Shown here: positions 7,054-14,060 of the stretch, one piece after another | Position numbering within the stretch: the first letter of the stretch is position 1 | How the letters are laid out: every line of letters begins with the position of its first letter | Assembly (NCBI GenBank): GCA_944393345.1 | Contig: CALXZW010000030.1 | Coordinates: 1-14,075, forward strand | Reading direction: 5' to 3' | Length of the DNA stretch: 14,075 nt | Source: an uncultured Clostridia bacterium | GTDB taxonomy: Bacteria; Bacillota; Clostridia; TANB77; CAG-508 | Position numbers and translations under genes: made by a program | The notes under the pieces: generated by a model | What the model saw: only the letters and a program-made list of their open reading frames with translations | Told to the model about the DNA's origin: nothing | The model's database searches: none

Positions 7054-9060
7054 TTAAATAATTTTTGCTTCTGTCTTATCGTTAATAATATTTTCTATTA
7101 ATTCTGCTGATTTTTCTGCTCCTAATTTATCACTATTTATACAAATATCATAATTTAAATAATTATTCCATTGTTTTCCACCTGTATAATATTTATAATG
7201 ATTCGCACGTAATTTATTTATTCTATTTATTTCCTTTTCTGCATTTTCTTCTAGTCCATAATATTTTGTTGCTCTATTTATTTTATCTTTCATATCACTA
7301 TATACAAATATTTTAATTACATTTGTCATATCTGATAAGATAAAATCTGCACATCTACCTATTATCACACAAGATTCTTTGTTAGCTATTCTTTTTATTA
7401 ACTCTGATTCTTTTATAAACATTTCATCACTATTTGTTAATCCAAAATAATAACCATTATTTAAAGTATCTAATATATTTCTTCTTTGCTCATTATTTTT
7501 CACATATTCTTCTGTTAGACCTGTTTCTTTAGCAACTGTTGTAATAAATTCTTTATCATAAAATTTTATTCCTAATCTTTTGGCTAATAACTCACCTATA
7601 TATCTTCCTCCTGAGCCATATTCTCTTGATATTGTTATAACTATGTGTTTTTGCAATTTGTTTTCGATTTTTGTATTTTCTTCTACTACTGTTTCTTGTA
7701 TTTGATTTTTATTTAAACTCCTTATTTCTAAAGCTAAAAATGCTACTGCTAAAATAAATGCTAATCCATCTGCTAGAGGACCTGCATATAGTATTCCACC
7801 TATTCCAAAAAATTTTCCTAGTATTATTAAAGCTGGAATTAGAAATATAATTTGTCTTGATAGAGATAGTATTGCACTTTTCACACTCTTTCCTATTGCT
7901 TGGAAAAATATTCCTGATGGAATTTGTATTCCATTACATATACATAACATTAAATAAATTCTAAAAGCAATACAAGCAAACTCCATATATTTTTCGTCTC
8001 CACTACCAAAAATTGAGATTAATTTATCTGGTATTGTTTGGAATAAAATAAATGCTATTGTACTTATTATTACACTTAATCCTAATACAATTTTTAATGT
8101 TGCTTTTACTCTTTCTTTTTTGCCTGCACCATAATTGTAGCCTAATATTGGTTGTGCTCCTGCTGCTATTCCAATAATAATACTATTTAAGATTTGACTT
8201 ATCTTCATAACTATACCAAGTACAGTTATTGGAATCTCTGCTCCGAATTTTGATTCTGCTCCATATTTTGCTAACAAGTTATTTTCTGTTGCCATTACAA
8301 ATACTATACTCATTTGTGTTATAAAACTACTAATTCCTAAAGTAGAAACTCTCTTAGCTATATTAGGAATAAATTTAAATTGTTCTTTATTTAATGTTAT
8401 AGACTTAAATTTTTTGATATACATTACATTTATAATAAATGTTAAAAATTGACTCATTGCTGTTGCAATTGCTGCACCTTCAACCCCCATTTTAAATACA
8501 AATATAAAAATAGGGTCTAATATTGTATTTAAGATTGCACCTGATATCATTGATATCATAGCATATTTTGGATTCCCATCCGCTCTTATTATTGAATTTA
8601 AAGTTGTTCCTATCATCATAAATGGTAATCCTATTGCTATAATAAAACCATACTTTAATGCATATTCTCTAAGTGCATCTGTACAACCAAATAAGTTTAA
8701 TAATTGTGGTAAAAAAATTAAAGTAACTACGCAAAATACTGATGAAGTAATTACAGAAATTATAATTCCATTTGCTACTCCTTTACTTGCTTCTTCTTTC
8801 TTTTTTTCACCTAATTTTAAACTTAAATATGCTGATGCACCATCTCCAAACATAAGTGCAAAAGCTAAACAGACCATAGTCAATGGAAACACTACATTTG
8901 TTGCTCCATTTCCTAAATATCCTACTCCCCATCCAATAAATATTTGATCAACAATATTATATAACGAGTTTACTAATAATGAAATTATACAAGGAATAGA
9001 AAATTTCTTAATTAATTTCCCTATTTTTTCGGTTCCCAATATATTTTCTTTGTTTCCCAT
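7054..9060 (-). CDS. MATE efflux transporter fused to a cytidylate-kinase-like domain
   Basis: The product is 668 aa. Residues 1 to about 450 are a MATE (MOP superfamily, MepA-like) multidrug/cation antiporter with about 12 membrane helices; the start has the family's PCIISLLVNSLYNIVDQIFIG stretch and a later pseudo-repeat contains AAGAQPILGYNYGAG. A short polar linker (about 452-471) joins it to a cytoplasmic domain of 197 residues beginning HIVITISREYGSGGRYIG (472-489), the degenerate P-loop of the cytidylate-kinase-like family, followed by a CVIIGRCADFIL strand (about 564-575) and an Arg-rich lid region. Single MATE proteins are about 450 aa and the kinase-like protein about 200 aa, so this is a clean end-to-end fusion with no frameshift. 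The kinase substrate is unknown. The upstream site AAAGGGATG is a weak ribosome site about 10-12 bases from the ATG. Confidence 0.92.
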   Translation of the reverse strand: MGNKENILGTEKIGKLIKKFSIPCIISLLVNSLYNIVDQIFIGWGVGYLGNGATNVVFPLTMVCLAFALMFGDGASAYLSLKLGEKKKEEASKGVANGIIISVITSSVFCVVTLIFLPQLLNLFGCTDALREYALKYGFIIAIGLPFMMIGTTLNSIIRADGNPKYAMISMISGAILNTILDPIFIFVFKMGVEGAAIATAMSQFLTFIINVMYIKKFKSITLNKEQFKFIPNIAKRVSTLGISSFITQMSIVFVMATENNLLAKYGAESKFGAEIPITVLGIVMKISQILNSIIIGIAAGAQPILGYNYGAGKKERVKATLKIVLGLSVIISTIAFILFQTIPDKLISIFGSGDEKYMEFACIAFRIYLMLCICNGIQIPSGIFFQAIGKSVKSAILSLSRQIIFLIPALIILGKFFGIGGILYAGPLADGLAFILAVAFLALEIRSLNKNQIQETVVEENTKIENKLQKHIVITISREYGSGGRYIGELLAKRLGIKFYDKEFITTVAKETGLTEEYVKNNEQRRNILDTLNNGYYFGLTNSDEMFIKESELIKRIANKESCVIIGRCADFILSDMTNVIKIFVYSDMKDKINRATKYYGLEENAEKEINRINKLRANHYKYYTGGKQWNNYLNYDICINSDKLGAEKSAELIENIINDKTEAKII

Positions 9061-9103
9061 TTTTATTCACATCCCTTTCTTTTTTATATAAGATATGTGA
9101 GAA

Positions 9104-9132
9104 ATACTATTTTTATTGTATTCTTGTTGCAA
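9104..9132 (-). promoter_or_regulatory. Possible second promoter before the MATE fusion
   Basis: TTGCAA (9127-9132), 17 bases, TAGTAT (9104-9109) on the minus strand. It would give expression independent of the upstream terminator hairpin. Both boxes are imperfect. Confidence 0.3.
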
Positions 9133-9161
9133 TAAAAAACAACACATATTTTTGTGTTGTT
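9132..9161 (-). terminator. Leader terminator (attenuator candidate) before the MATE fusion
   Basis: On the minus strand AACAACACA pairs with TGTGTTGTT (9 bp, 9138-9146 with 9153-9161, six-base loop) and is followed by six T residues (9139-9134). It stands about 75 bases upstream of the MATE start, between the promoter at 9222-9251 and the gene, so transcripts from that promoter must pass it. The HNH gene already has its own terminator at 9611-9636. A small hairpin CATTAT/ATAATG (9169-9187) precedes it. Confidence 0.6.
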
Positions 9162-9173
9162 GGCTAAGCATTA

Positions 9174-9200
9174 TCAGATAAATAATGTATGTCTCCACAT
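9174..9200 (-). CDS. Possible leader peptide MWRHTLFI
   Basis: An eight-codon ORF with ATG at 9200 and TGA at 9174 lies between the upstream promoter and the terminator hairpin, in the position of leader peptides that control antibiotic-resistance genes by ribosome stalling. No clear ribosome site is seen before it, and an ORF this short can arise by chance. Confidence 0.2.
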   Translation of the reverse strand: MWRHTLFI

Positions 9201-9221
9201 TTCTATTTATTTGTATAATAT

Positions 9222-9251
9222 ATTTTAACATATAATTTTTTATACTGTCAA
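9222..9251 (-). promoter_or_regulatory. Sigma-A promoter in repeat copy 1, likely driving the MATE fusion
   Basis: On the minus strand TTGACA (9246-9251) is followed after 18 bases by TAAAAT (9222-9227) with TG one base before the -10. The whole promoter lies inside the 44-base repeat, so an identical copy exists at 9554-9583. The leader to the MATE ATG would be about 155 bases. Confidence 0.55.
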
Positions 9252-9265
9252 CTAAAAATTAATCT
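9222..9265. repeat. 44-base direct repeat, copy 1
   Basis: Identical, base for base, to 9554-9597. It contains ACTGTCAACT and, on the minus strand, a complete promoter. Confidence 0.9.
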
Positions 9266-9553
9266 CGGGAGTTTGACAGTTTGAAGAATTTAAAATCCCT
9301 GTACTCTTACCCTTCCAATAGTTTTAAAGTCAAGTTTCTCTTTGTTTTTTTGCGTACCTTCTGTAACTCTTTATTATCAAGTGTTTTACCTCTTTATAAT
9401 TTTTATACATTTTTTTCCATTCTCTACAACCATTGCAAATACTGAAAAAATTTTTTTTAAAGCTCAAAATTATGTTGAATTAGGTACGCACTTCAAAAAT
9501 GGTTATATCTTTACTCTCTCTAAGAATTGCTCGTTTTAACTGTCAAAGATGGG
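9266..9553. mobile_element. 288-base insert with symmetric inverted repeats (MITE-like)
   Basis: The insert lies exactly between the two 44-base direct repeats. TTTGACAGTT (9272-9281) and its complement AACTGTCAAA (9538-9547) each lie exactly six bases from an edge. A second inverted pair, TGCGTACCT (9351-9359) and AGGTACGCA (9482-9490), lies inside. No credible gene is present; a 45-codon minus-strand frame (9330-9467, TTG start) has a plausible residue mix but no ribosome site. The 44-base flanks are far too long for ordinary target duplication, so the mechanism is unclear. Together with the leader to the right of MATE, it accounts for the gap 9061-9643. Confidence 0.5.
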
Positions 9554-9597
9554 ATTTTAACATATAATTTTTTATACTGTCAACTAAAAATTAATCT
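9554..9597. repeat. 44-base direct repeat, copy 2
   Basis: A perfect copy of 9222-9265, 332 bases away. Its promoter (TTGACA 9578-9583, TAAAAT 9554-9559, minus strand) would transcribe the 288-base insert. Confidence 0.9.
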
Positions 9598-9610
9598 TTT
9601 TTTATAAAAA

Positions 9611-9636
9611 TCCCCTACACCAAATAGCGTAAGGGA
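9611..9636 (-). terminator. Terminator of the HNH gene
   Basis: TCCCCTAC (9611-9618) and GTAAGGGA (9629-9636) form an 8-bp stem with one mismatch. On the minus strand TTTTTAT follows. It begins eight bases after the HNH stop codon. Confidence 0.7.
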
Positions 9637-9643
9637 CTTTATT

Positions 9644-10276
9644 TTATGGTTTGTATTCTACATTTTCCAGAATAACTACTGGCACTTTTGCAATTTTAAA
9701 TTCTCTTGCAAAAAAGAGTATGTTGTATCCATCAAGAAGTCGCATTCTTTTGTCAACAATCACAGGACGTGGTAATTTATGATATTTTTCATAAAATTCC
9801 AATATTCTGCAATACCGTTTTCCTCTCATTTCATTTGGTACTTTGTCATATTTGATTTTACTCATTTCTACCAATGAAACCCACTTTTTTGGCAAACAAT
9901 AACCTATTTTCCTCTTGATTTGCTCTTTTTGCCTGATTATTTTTTGCAAAAATTTTTTCTTTGATTTTCCTCTTAGTTTCCTAATATGCAAATACTCATG
10001 GTGTAATAAATTACTTTTCCGCGAGTTGCATACAGAACAGGTTGGATACAAGTTATTTGTAATACTCACTCCTCCAGTATCTCTTGGATAGCGATGGTCT
10101 AATGTACGGTTTTTAGCATTCAGCTTCTTTCCACAATAGATACATCTGTTTTTTCTTAATGCATAAGTCAAATCATACATTAAATCCTCAAACCGAACCG
10201 GCTGATGGATAATTAATCCTCCATCTTTTACCTCAATACCTGAAAGTTTAAATTGATTTGGTAATTCCAAAATCAT
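9644..10276 (-). CDS. HNH endonuclease with ParB/sulfiredoxin-like C-terminal domain
   Basis: The product is 210 aa from the ATG at 10276. AGGAG (10285-10289) stands eight bases before that ATG and overlaps the alternative GTG at 10285, which therefore is unlikely. A zinc-binding HNH fold spans about 42-90: CIYCGK (Cys45, Cys48), LDHRYPRDTGG (Asp60-His61), TNNL (Asn74-Asn75) and CSVCN (Cys80, Cys83). A very basic stretch (100-131) follows. The C-terminal part (about 145-210) has PVIVDKRMRLLDGYN and KVPVVILENVE, the strand-and-DG pattern of ParB/sulfiredoxin-like domains, where a His usually follows DG(x)H; here it is Tyr-Asn. HNH nucleases occur in phages, mobile elements and defence systems. 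It sits between yunB and the repeat region, with more G/C than its neighbours, suggesting transfer. No target is known. Confidence 0.8.
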   Translation of the reverse strand: MILELPNQFKLSGIEVKDGGLIIHQPVRFEDLMYDLTYALRKNRCIYCGKKLNAKNRTLDHRYPRDTGGVSITNNLYPTCSVCNSRKSNLLHHEYLHIRKLRGKSKKKFLQKIIRQKEQIKRKIGYCLPKKWVSLVEMSKIKYDKVPNEMRGKRYCRILEFYEKYHKLPRPVIVDKRMRLLDGYNILFFAREFKIAKVPVVILENVEYKP

Positions 10277-10349
10277 AACCTTCACTCCTAACTAAAAATA
10301 TTCATTTATATTTATATCACATTTTTGTTAATATTACAATTATTTTTTA

Positions 10350-11055
10350 TTAATTTATTACTTCTAATTTATCATTTTCATTTATTCCTTCTAAATTATA
10401 GTATGTGGTTGGTATTTTTCCAATTATTACATTTTCTACTAACAAAACTTGATTTGTTATTTGCTTGGAAATATCTTCAAATGGTGTCAAAATACTTACT
10501 TCACACTTTACTTCTAAATATACTCTATGCAAAGTTTGATTAATACCTTTTTCTATAAATTCACTTTTTAAATCTGTTTCTACATTTCCTATTGATGAAA
10601 TAGTTATATCAATTCCTGGTCCTTTTCCTGCTAATAATTTAAAACCTGTAAAACTTCCGTAATGCTATCTGTATATTTTCTCTACCCCTTTTATTTATTT
10701 CTTCTTGAATTTTCACTGCTACATCAGATATTATTTCATTTATAACAATTACATTTGATCTTATCATATTAATGTTTTGCTCACTATCTTTTTCTATTAT
10801 AAACATATCGTTATATGAATATTTTTGCATAACCAATGTTGCTTGTTCATTTGAAATTATAGTTGCTATTGATTTTGCTCTATTTTCGCATAATACATCA
10901 AATATAGGAAGAACTGAATCCAATATTAATTTTGCTGTAAAAATAGCTATTATTAATATTACTAAAATCGTTATTCTTTTTCTATTTTTTATATTTCTTA
11001 AATTTCTTAATTTATTAGGAATTTTTATTCTTGTTCTAGAATAGATTTTATACAT
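10350..11055 (-). pseudogene. yunB: Sporulation protein YunB, one-base frameshift
   Basis: Two frames together spell one YunB of about 234 aa, the usual length. The first (11055 to about 10660) has a basic start, a membrane helix (about 29-49), then RAKSIATIISNEQA typical of YunB. It runs into FYRF-stop at 10639. Removing one base at about 10659 (plus-strand G) continues as GSFTGFKLLAGKGPGIDI..., then VETDLKSEFIEKGINQTLHRVYLEV, VSILTPFEDISKQITNQVLLVENVIIGKIPTTYY, the normal YunB C-terminal half. The ATG overlaps the sipL stop by eight bases, so the two are coupled. YunB is made in the mother cell under sigma-E in Bacillus; its exact function is not settled. The lesion may be real or an assembly error; otherwise the gene is undamaged. 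Confidence 0.85.
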
Positions 11056-12619
11056 AATTTTCTACCAAAACATTCTTAGTAGAGGTTTTTTTTACATATC
11101 TTGGTATATACAATTTTTCACCTGGCATTATAATATTTTCGTTTTCAATTCCATTTGCTCTTGTAATTTCCTCGACTGTACTACCAAATCTTTTAGCTAT
11201 TTTCCATAATGAATCTCCTTTTTTTACTATGTACATTACTATATTATAATCTTGTTCCTCTCTTTCTCCATCTGATTGTAAATTTTCAATAAGATTTAAT
11301 TTAACATTCTCATAGGAATTAGCATTTACCAACATATCTACATTATTTGTTATTATTCCTCCTTCTTGAACTATAAAATCTGCTCCTTTTATTTCTATAT
11401 TTGTATCAATATTTAAATCTTCTCCATTTTCTATATTATCTATTACATATTCAAATTGTATTTTTCCTTCTCTAATTTCTAAATCCAAATTGCTACTATT
11501 TAAAATATATTTTAATTTTAGTTCTCCTTCATATAATATTTTATTCTTTAATCTACTTTCTTTTAGTATTTCTGGTTCTATATCAACATCAATAATATTT
11601 CTATTATCTAATCCCTTAATTTCTGTTTTTTCATTTATTTGTTTTGTAATTTGAATGTTTTTTCTATTTTTCATTGTGATTATTTGCCTATTTTCATAAG
11701 TCAATTTTTCTGATGGACTAAACACATCTTGTATTATATTTATTTGTTTTTCTTCATATATAATACAACTCACTCCCACTTCTATTTCTATATAAATTGA
11801 GTGTTCTTCTTGAGAATTTGGTTTTATTACCATATTTTTTATTTCATAATTAACATTGCAAACATTTTCTTCTGTAACATTTGGTATATCTATGAAACCT
11901 ACTACTGGAATTTTAGATATGACTTCATTCACTCTATTATCTTCAGTTAAATACATTAATTTTACCTCTGCCTCTGCTTTAGTTAATACTTTATTGTAAC
12001 TTATTTTAATATCTCTATCTACCATTGTTATATTTGTTTTTAAAATTTCTGCCAAATTGTCAACACTATCAATTTGAATAGTATCTTTTGCATATATCTT
12101 TGTTTCTCCTAATCCCACTAAAGAATTTACATTTAAATTTTCTTTTAACATTTGAATATCATCTTTATTCTTTATATCATTGATTATTTCAGTCTCTTCA
12201 TTATTGTATATTTTTATTTCTACTTCTAAAGTAGATTTAATTCCTATTTTTCTTCCATTTATAACCTTACATTCAATAGATTTTAATTTTACTTCTAAAA
12301 TGCAATTCATTTCTGGTTTACAATTTGTTACATCGATATTTTCAGAAAAATCTAAATTTGTATTTATTCCTCTAACCTTATCTTCACTATTTTCTGATAA
12401 ATACATTATATATGTATTTATGCTTCCTGATATCTTTACTTTTTCATCTAATATCTCTTTATTATATATATTAACTACACCACTTGTACAAATTGTATTC
12501 AATATATCAGGTTTAGAATCTGGAACAATCATATCTCCTTCTACAAATATAATCTCTTTTTTAGATGAAACTAACTTATTTATAGATAATTTTTCTTTTA
12601 CAGTATCTACAATCATCAT
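11048..12619 (-). CDS. sipL: SipL-like spore coat morphogenesis protein (DUF3794/SPOCS + LysM)
   Basis: The product is 523 aa, the length of C. difficile SipL. The N-terminal part (KLVSSKKEIIFVEGDMIVPDSKPDIL, about 15-41) is the SPOCS motif, and DUF3794-type repeats fill most of the protein, the VEGDMIVPDSKPDI-like and later VVGFIDIPNVTEENV segments being recognisable. A LysM domain closes it (about 463-507, YIVKKGDSLWKIAKRFG ... PGEKLYIPRY). SipL binds the coat base protein SpoIVA through its LysM domain and anchors the coat around the forespore; that role is known from C. difficile. A strong AGGAGG precedes two adjacent ATG codons (12619, 12616), four and seven bases away, so either may be used. 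It follows veg with a terminator between, and yunB overlaps its end. Confidence 0.9.
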   Translation of the reverse strand: MMIVDTVKEKLSINKLVSSKKEIIFVEGDMIVPDSKPDILNTICTSGVVNIYNKEILDEKVKISGSINTYIMYLSENSEDKVRGINTNLDFSENIDVTNCKPEMNCILEVKLKSIECKVINGRKIGIKSTLEVEIKIYNNEETEIINDIKNKDDIQMLKENLNVNSLVGLGETKIYAKDTIQIDSVDNLAEILKTNITMVDRDIKISYNKVLTKAEAEVKLMYLTEDNRVNEVISKIPVVGFIDIPNVTEENVCNVNYEIKNMVIKPNSQEEHSIYIEIEVGVSCIIYEEKQINIIQDVFSPSEKLTYENRQIITMKNRKNIQITKQINEKTEIKGLDNRNIIDVDIEPEILKESRLKNKILYEGELKLKYILNSSNLDLEIREGKIQFEYVIDNIENGEDLNIDTNIEIKGADFIVQEGGIITNNVDMLVNANSYENVKLNLIENLQSDGEREEQDYNIVMYIVKKGDSLWKIAKRFGSTVEEITRANGIENENIIMPGEKLYIPRYVKKTSTKNVLVENYV

Positions 12620-12647
12620 TTGACCTCCTTACATTTTTCTTTATACA

Positions 12648-12676
12648 TTCTTATGAGGTCAATAATAAAATTATTA
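12648..12676 (-). promoter_or_regulatory. Possible sigma-E promoter of sipL
   Basis: On the minus strand TAATAAT (12670-12676; six of seven to the -35 consensus KMATATT), 14 bases, then CATAAGAA (12648-12655; about five of eight to CATACAMT). It lies just past the veg terminator and about 30 bases before the sipL start, as expected for a separately controlled mother-cell gene. Confidence 0.35.
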
Positions 12677-12677
12677 C

Positions 12678-12710
12678 AAAAAATGTTTCAAAGATTTTCC
12701 TTTGAAACAT
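12678..12710 (-). terminator. Terminator of veg
   Basis: ATGTTTCAAAG (12683-12693) and CTTTGAAACAT (12700-12710) pair perfectly over 11 bp with a six-base loop; a T-run follows on the minus strand. The stem touches the last base of the veg stop codon. Confidence 0.9.
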
Positions 12711-12997
12711 TATAACTTCTTCTTATTTGGCACTGTTGGTGGTATTAATGGACTATATGCTCTTCCATCAAAAACATCAACTTCAACAGTTCTTGTTAAT
12801 ACATCTGTATAACTATATGTTACATTTCTATCATTTTCCTCATACTTTACTACAAAAATATTAGGATATGCTTTTTCTAGTGTAGCTTCTTTTTCAAACA
12901 CTTTACTTCTACCTAAAGAGCCTTTTACTATTATCTTTTGTCCTATCTTTTCCAAGATATCAGTTTTTAGATTTGCTATGTCTGTTTTACAAATCAT
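12710..12997 (-). CDS. veg: Veg family protein
   Basis: The product is 95 aa from the ATG at 12997. AGGTGA stands just before that ATG; the upstream ATG at 13015 has no ribosome site and would place this one inside the gene. Residues 3-76 match the Veg fold: DIANLKTDILEKIGQKIIVKG, then GRSKVFEKEATLEKAYPNIFVVKYE and YSYTDVLTRTVEV. A Pro-rich tail (SPLIPPTVPNKKKL) extends the protein beyond the usual end. B. subtilis Veg is a small, highly expressed cytoplasmic protein linked to biofilm control and spore outgrowth; its biochemical activity is unclear. The gene has its own perfect promoter and terminator, so it is independent of yabG upstream and sipL downstream. Confidence 0.92.
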   Translation of the reverse strand: MICKTDIANLKTDILEKIGQKIIVKGSLGRSKVFEKEATLEKAYPNIFVVKYEENDRNVTYSYTDVLTRTVEVDVFDGRAYSPLIPPTVPNKKKL

Positions 12998-13026
12998 ACA
13001 ATCACCTACTCTCATAAGATGTACTT

Positions 13027-13055
13027 AGTATATCATTCACAGTAAAAAATGTCAA
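13027..13055 (-). promoter_or_regulatory. Consensus sigma-A promoter of veg
   Basis: TTGACA (13050-13055), exactly 17 bases, TATACT (13027-13032) on the minus strand, with an A/T-rich stretch upstream that could act as an UP element. The transcript would begin only about 25 bases before the veg ATG. The B. subtilis veg promoter is likewise known for its strength. Confidence 0.85.
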
Positions 13056-13126
13056 AAAATGTATGTTCTGTAAAATTCTTGCAAATCACTTATTTTTCAA
13101 TGGATAAGAATATTATTTTTGCTTTT

Positions 13127-13153
13127 ATTACATTTATATTACATTTATATTAC
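13127..13153. repeat. Short tandem repeat, 11-base unit
   Basis: ATTACATTTAT occurs twice in tandem, followed by ATTAC, just downstream of the yabG stop. The 11-base period is about one DNA helical turn. No hairpin terminator for yabG was found here. Confidence 0.6.
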
Positions 13154-13164
13154 AAGATTTTATT

Positions 13165-13734
13165 TTAATGCATTTTACCATTTGCACCTATTCCTCCAAC
13201 TCCTTTTTTACCATCTCGTAATTCATTTTCTATATCTTCTATTGTAATATATTTATACTTTTCTGTTGACGCAATTTTTTTCGCTACAATTATTGGGTCT
13301 AAAAAATCTATTAAAATTCTCGAAGGTGATGATGCAAAATTTGCCCCCGCTTCTATTAGTGCTTCAAAATAACTTTGACAAGCTCCTGCTATTATAACTA
13401 AATTATTATTATTTTTGTAATCATATTCTCTAGCTTTTTTTACTGTTTCAATAAAATATTTAGAATTTTTATAATTATATATATCTAAATACTTTGTTCC
13501 TTTTTTTATCATTGCATCATGACCTGTAATAACTAATATATCTGGTTTATATATGGTTAACAATGTATATACAACTTGTGGCTGTTTTTTTTCTGGTATA
13601 TTTTTTACAATAGCTTTTAATCCTAATTTTTGATAATATCTGTATGCTTTTTCACTATATTTTTTATCTCCATCTAAATGTAATATTGTTCCAAAAATAT
13701 TTTCTTCTAAAATTTTTCTATATTCTGTTTTCAT
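13165..13734 (-). CDS. yabG: YabG spore-coat protease, short form
   Basis: The 189-aa product matches the catalytic part of YabG, a cysteine protease that trims spore coat and cortex-lytic proteins in the spore envelope. LHLDGDKKYSEKAYRYYQKLG (about 19-38) and KPDILVITGHD (63-73, His72) are followed by NSKYFIETVKKAREY (about 90-104) and IIAGACQSYFEALIEAGANF (114-133, Cys119). The His72-Cys119 spacing fits the pair proposed as active site in B. subtilis YabG. Usual YabG is near 290 aa; here about 90 N-terminal residues (a small beta-barrel-like region) are absent. The start is well supported by GAGGTGAG before the ATG and a sigma-K promoter 30-60 bases upstream, so the short form looks genuine. 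It has the C. difficile order yabG-veg-sipL, and the ending GVGGIGANGKMH is also a little shorter. Confidence 0.9.
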   Translation of the reverse strand: MKTEYRKILEENIFGTILHLDGDKKYSEKAYRYYQKLGLKAIVKNIPEKKQPQVVYTLLTIYKPDILVITGHDAMIKKGTKYLDIYNYKNSKYFIETVKKAREYDYKNNNNLVIIAGACQSYFEALIEAGANFASSPSRILIDFLDPIIVAKKIASTEKYKYITIEDIENELRDGKKGVGGIGANGKMH

Positions 13735-13766
13735 TTTTTTCTCACCTCATATATTTCAGCCTAAGA

Positions 13767-13795
13767 TATATTATGTTTGTTTTTGTCTTTTGGTG
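13767..13795 (-). promoter_or_regulatory. Sigma-K promoter of yabG
   Basis: On the minus strand CACC (13792-13795), 16 bases, CATAATATA (13767-13775). This meets the known sigma-K pattern mACm-N16-CATAnnnTA fully. B. subtilis yabG is sigma-K dependent, which agrees. Confidence 0.65.
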
Positions 13796-13808
13796 AGTTT
13801 TTTTGTAT

Positions 13809-13855
13809 TAACAAAAAAGCTAAACTATTAATTCTATATTAATAATTCAGCTTTT
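13809..13855 (-). terminator. Terminator after spoIIID
   Basis: An 18-bp stem with two mismatches (13815-13832 with 13838-13855) and a five-base loop, followed on the minus strand by TTTTTTG. It starts a few bases after the spoIIID stop codon at 13860. Confidence 0.75.
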
Positions 13856-13859
13856 AAAT

Positions 13860-14060
13860 CTATTTTTTATTTTGGCTATATTTTAATTTTGTCGCCATTC
13901 CACCTCTTATGTGTCTTTCTGCTTTATTTTCATCTAATATTAACCTTACCTCTTTAGCTAATGCTGGATTTATTTTTTTCAACCTTTCGGATACATCCTT
14001 ATGTACCGATGTTACTTTTCGTAACGGTAGAACTATTTTTAGAAGTATTAATATCTTCAA
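13860..14060 (-). pseudogene. spoIIID: SpoIIID 3' part, 5' end missing or replaced
   Basis: From the TSVHKDVSERL stretch to the stop the sequence is clear SpoIIID, the mother-cell DNA-binding regulator acting between sigma-E and sigma-K: INPALAKEV, ILDENKAERHIRGGMATKLKY. SpoIIID is normally about 80-95 aa; the first helices and most of the helix-turn-helix (the KFGVSKS part) are absent. The frame continues upstream only as MKILILLKIVLPLRKV from a TTG at 14060 without a ribosome site, preceded by TAA and TGA (14067-14072). That stretch does not resemble SpoIIID. Homology stops at about 14010, beside a dyad at 14005-14028. Either an element has inserted, or a rearrangement or assembly join lies here. 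Confidence 0.75.

Noticed and set aside
9330..9467. Minus-strand 45-codon frame with a Cys-x-x-Cys and Lys/Tyr-rich stretch
   Set aside because: The residue mix is protein-like, but it has only a TTG start, no ribosome site and no family match I recognise. Kept as a note under the insert.
9342..9539. Plus-strand 65-codon frame in the insert between the repeats
   Set aside because: No ribosome site, odd Phe-rich content from T-runs, and it lies inside the symmetric insert. It looks like chance.
12998..13015. veg starting at the upstream ATG 13015
   Set aside because: No ribosome site there, while AGGTGA directly precedes the ATG at 12997 and family proteins begin near that point.
13127..13153. 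CRISPR-like repeats
   Set aside because: Only two and a half 11-base units in direct tandem, without spacers. No CRISPR array or tRNA/rRNA gene was seen anywhere in the window.
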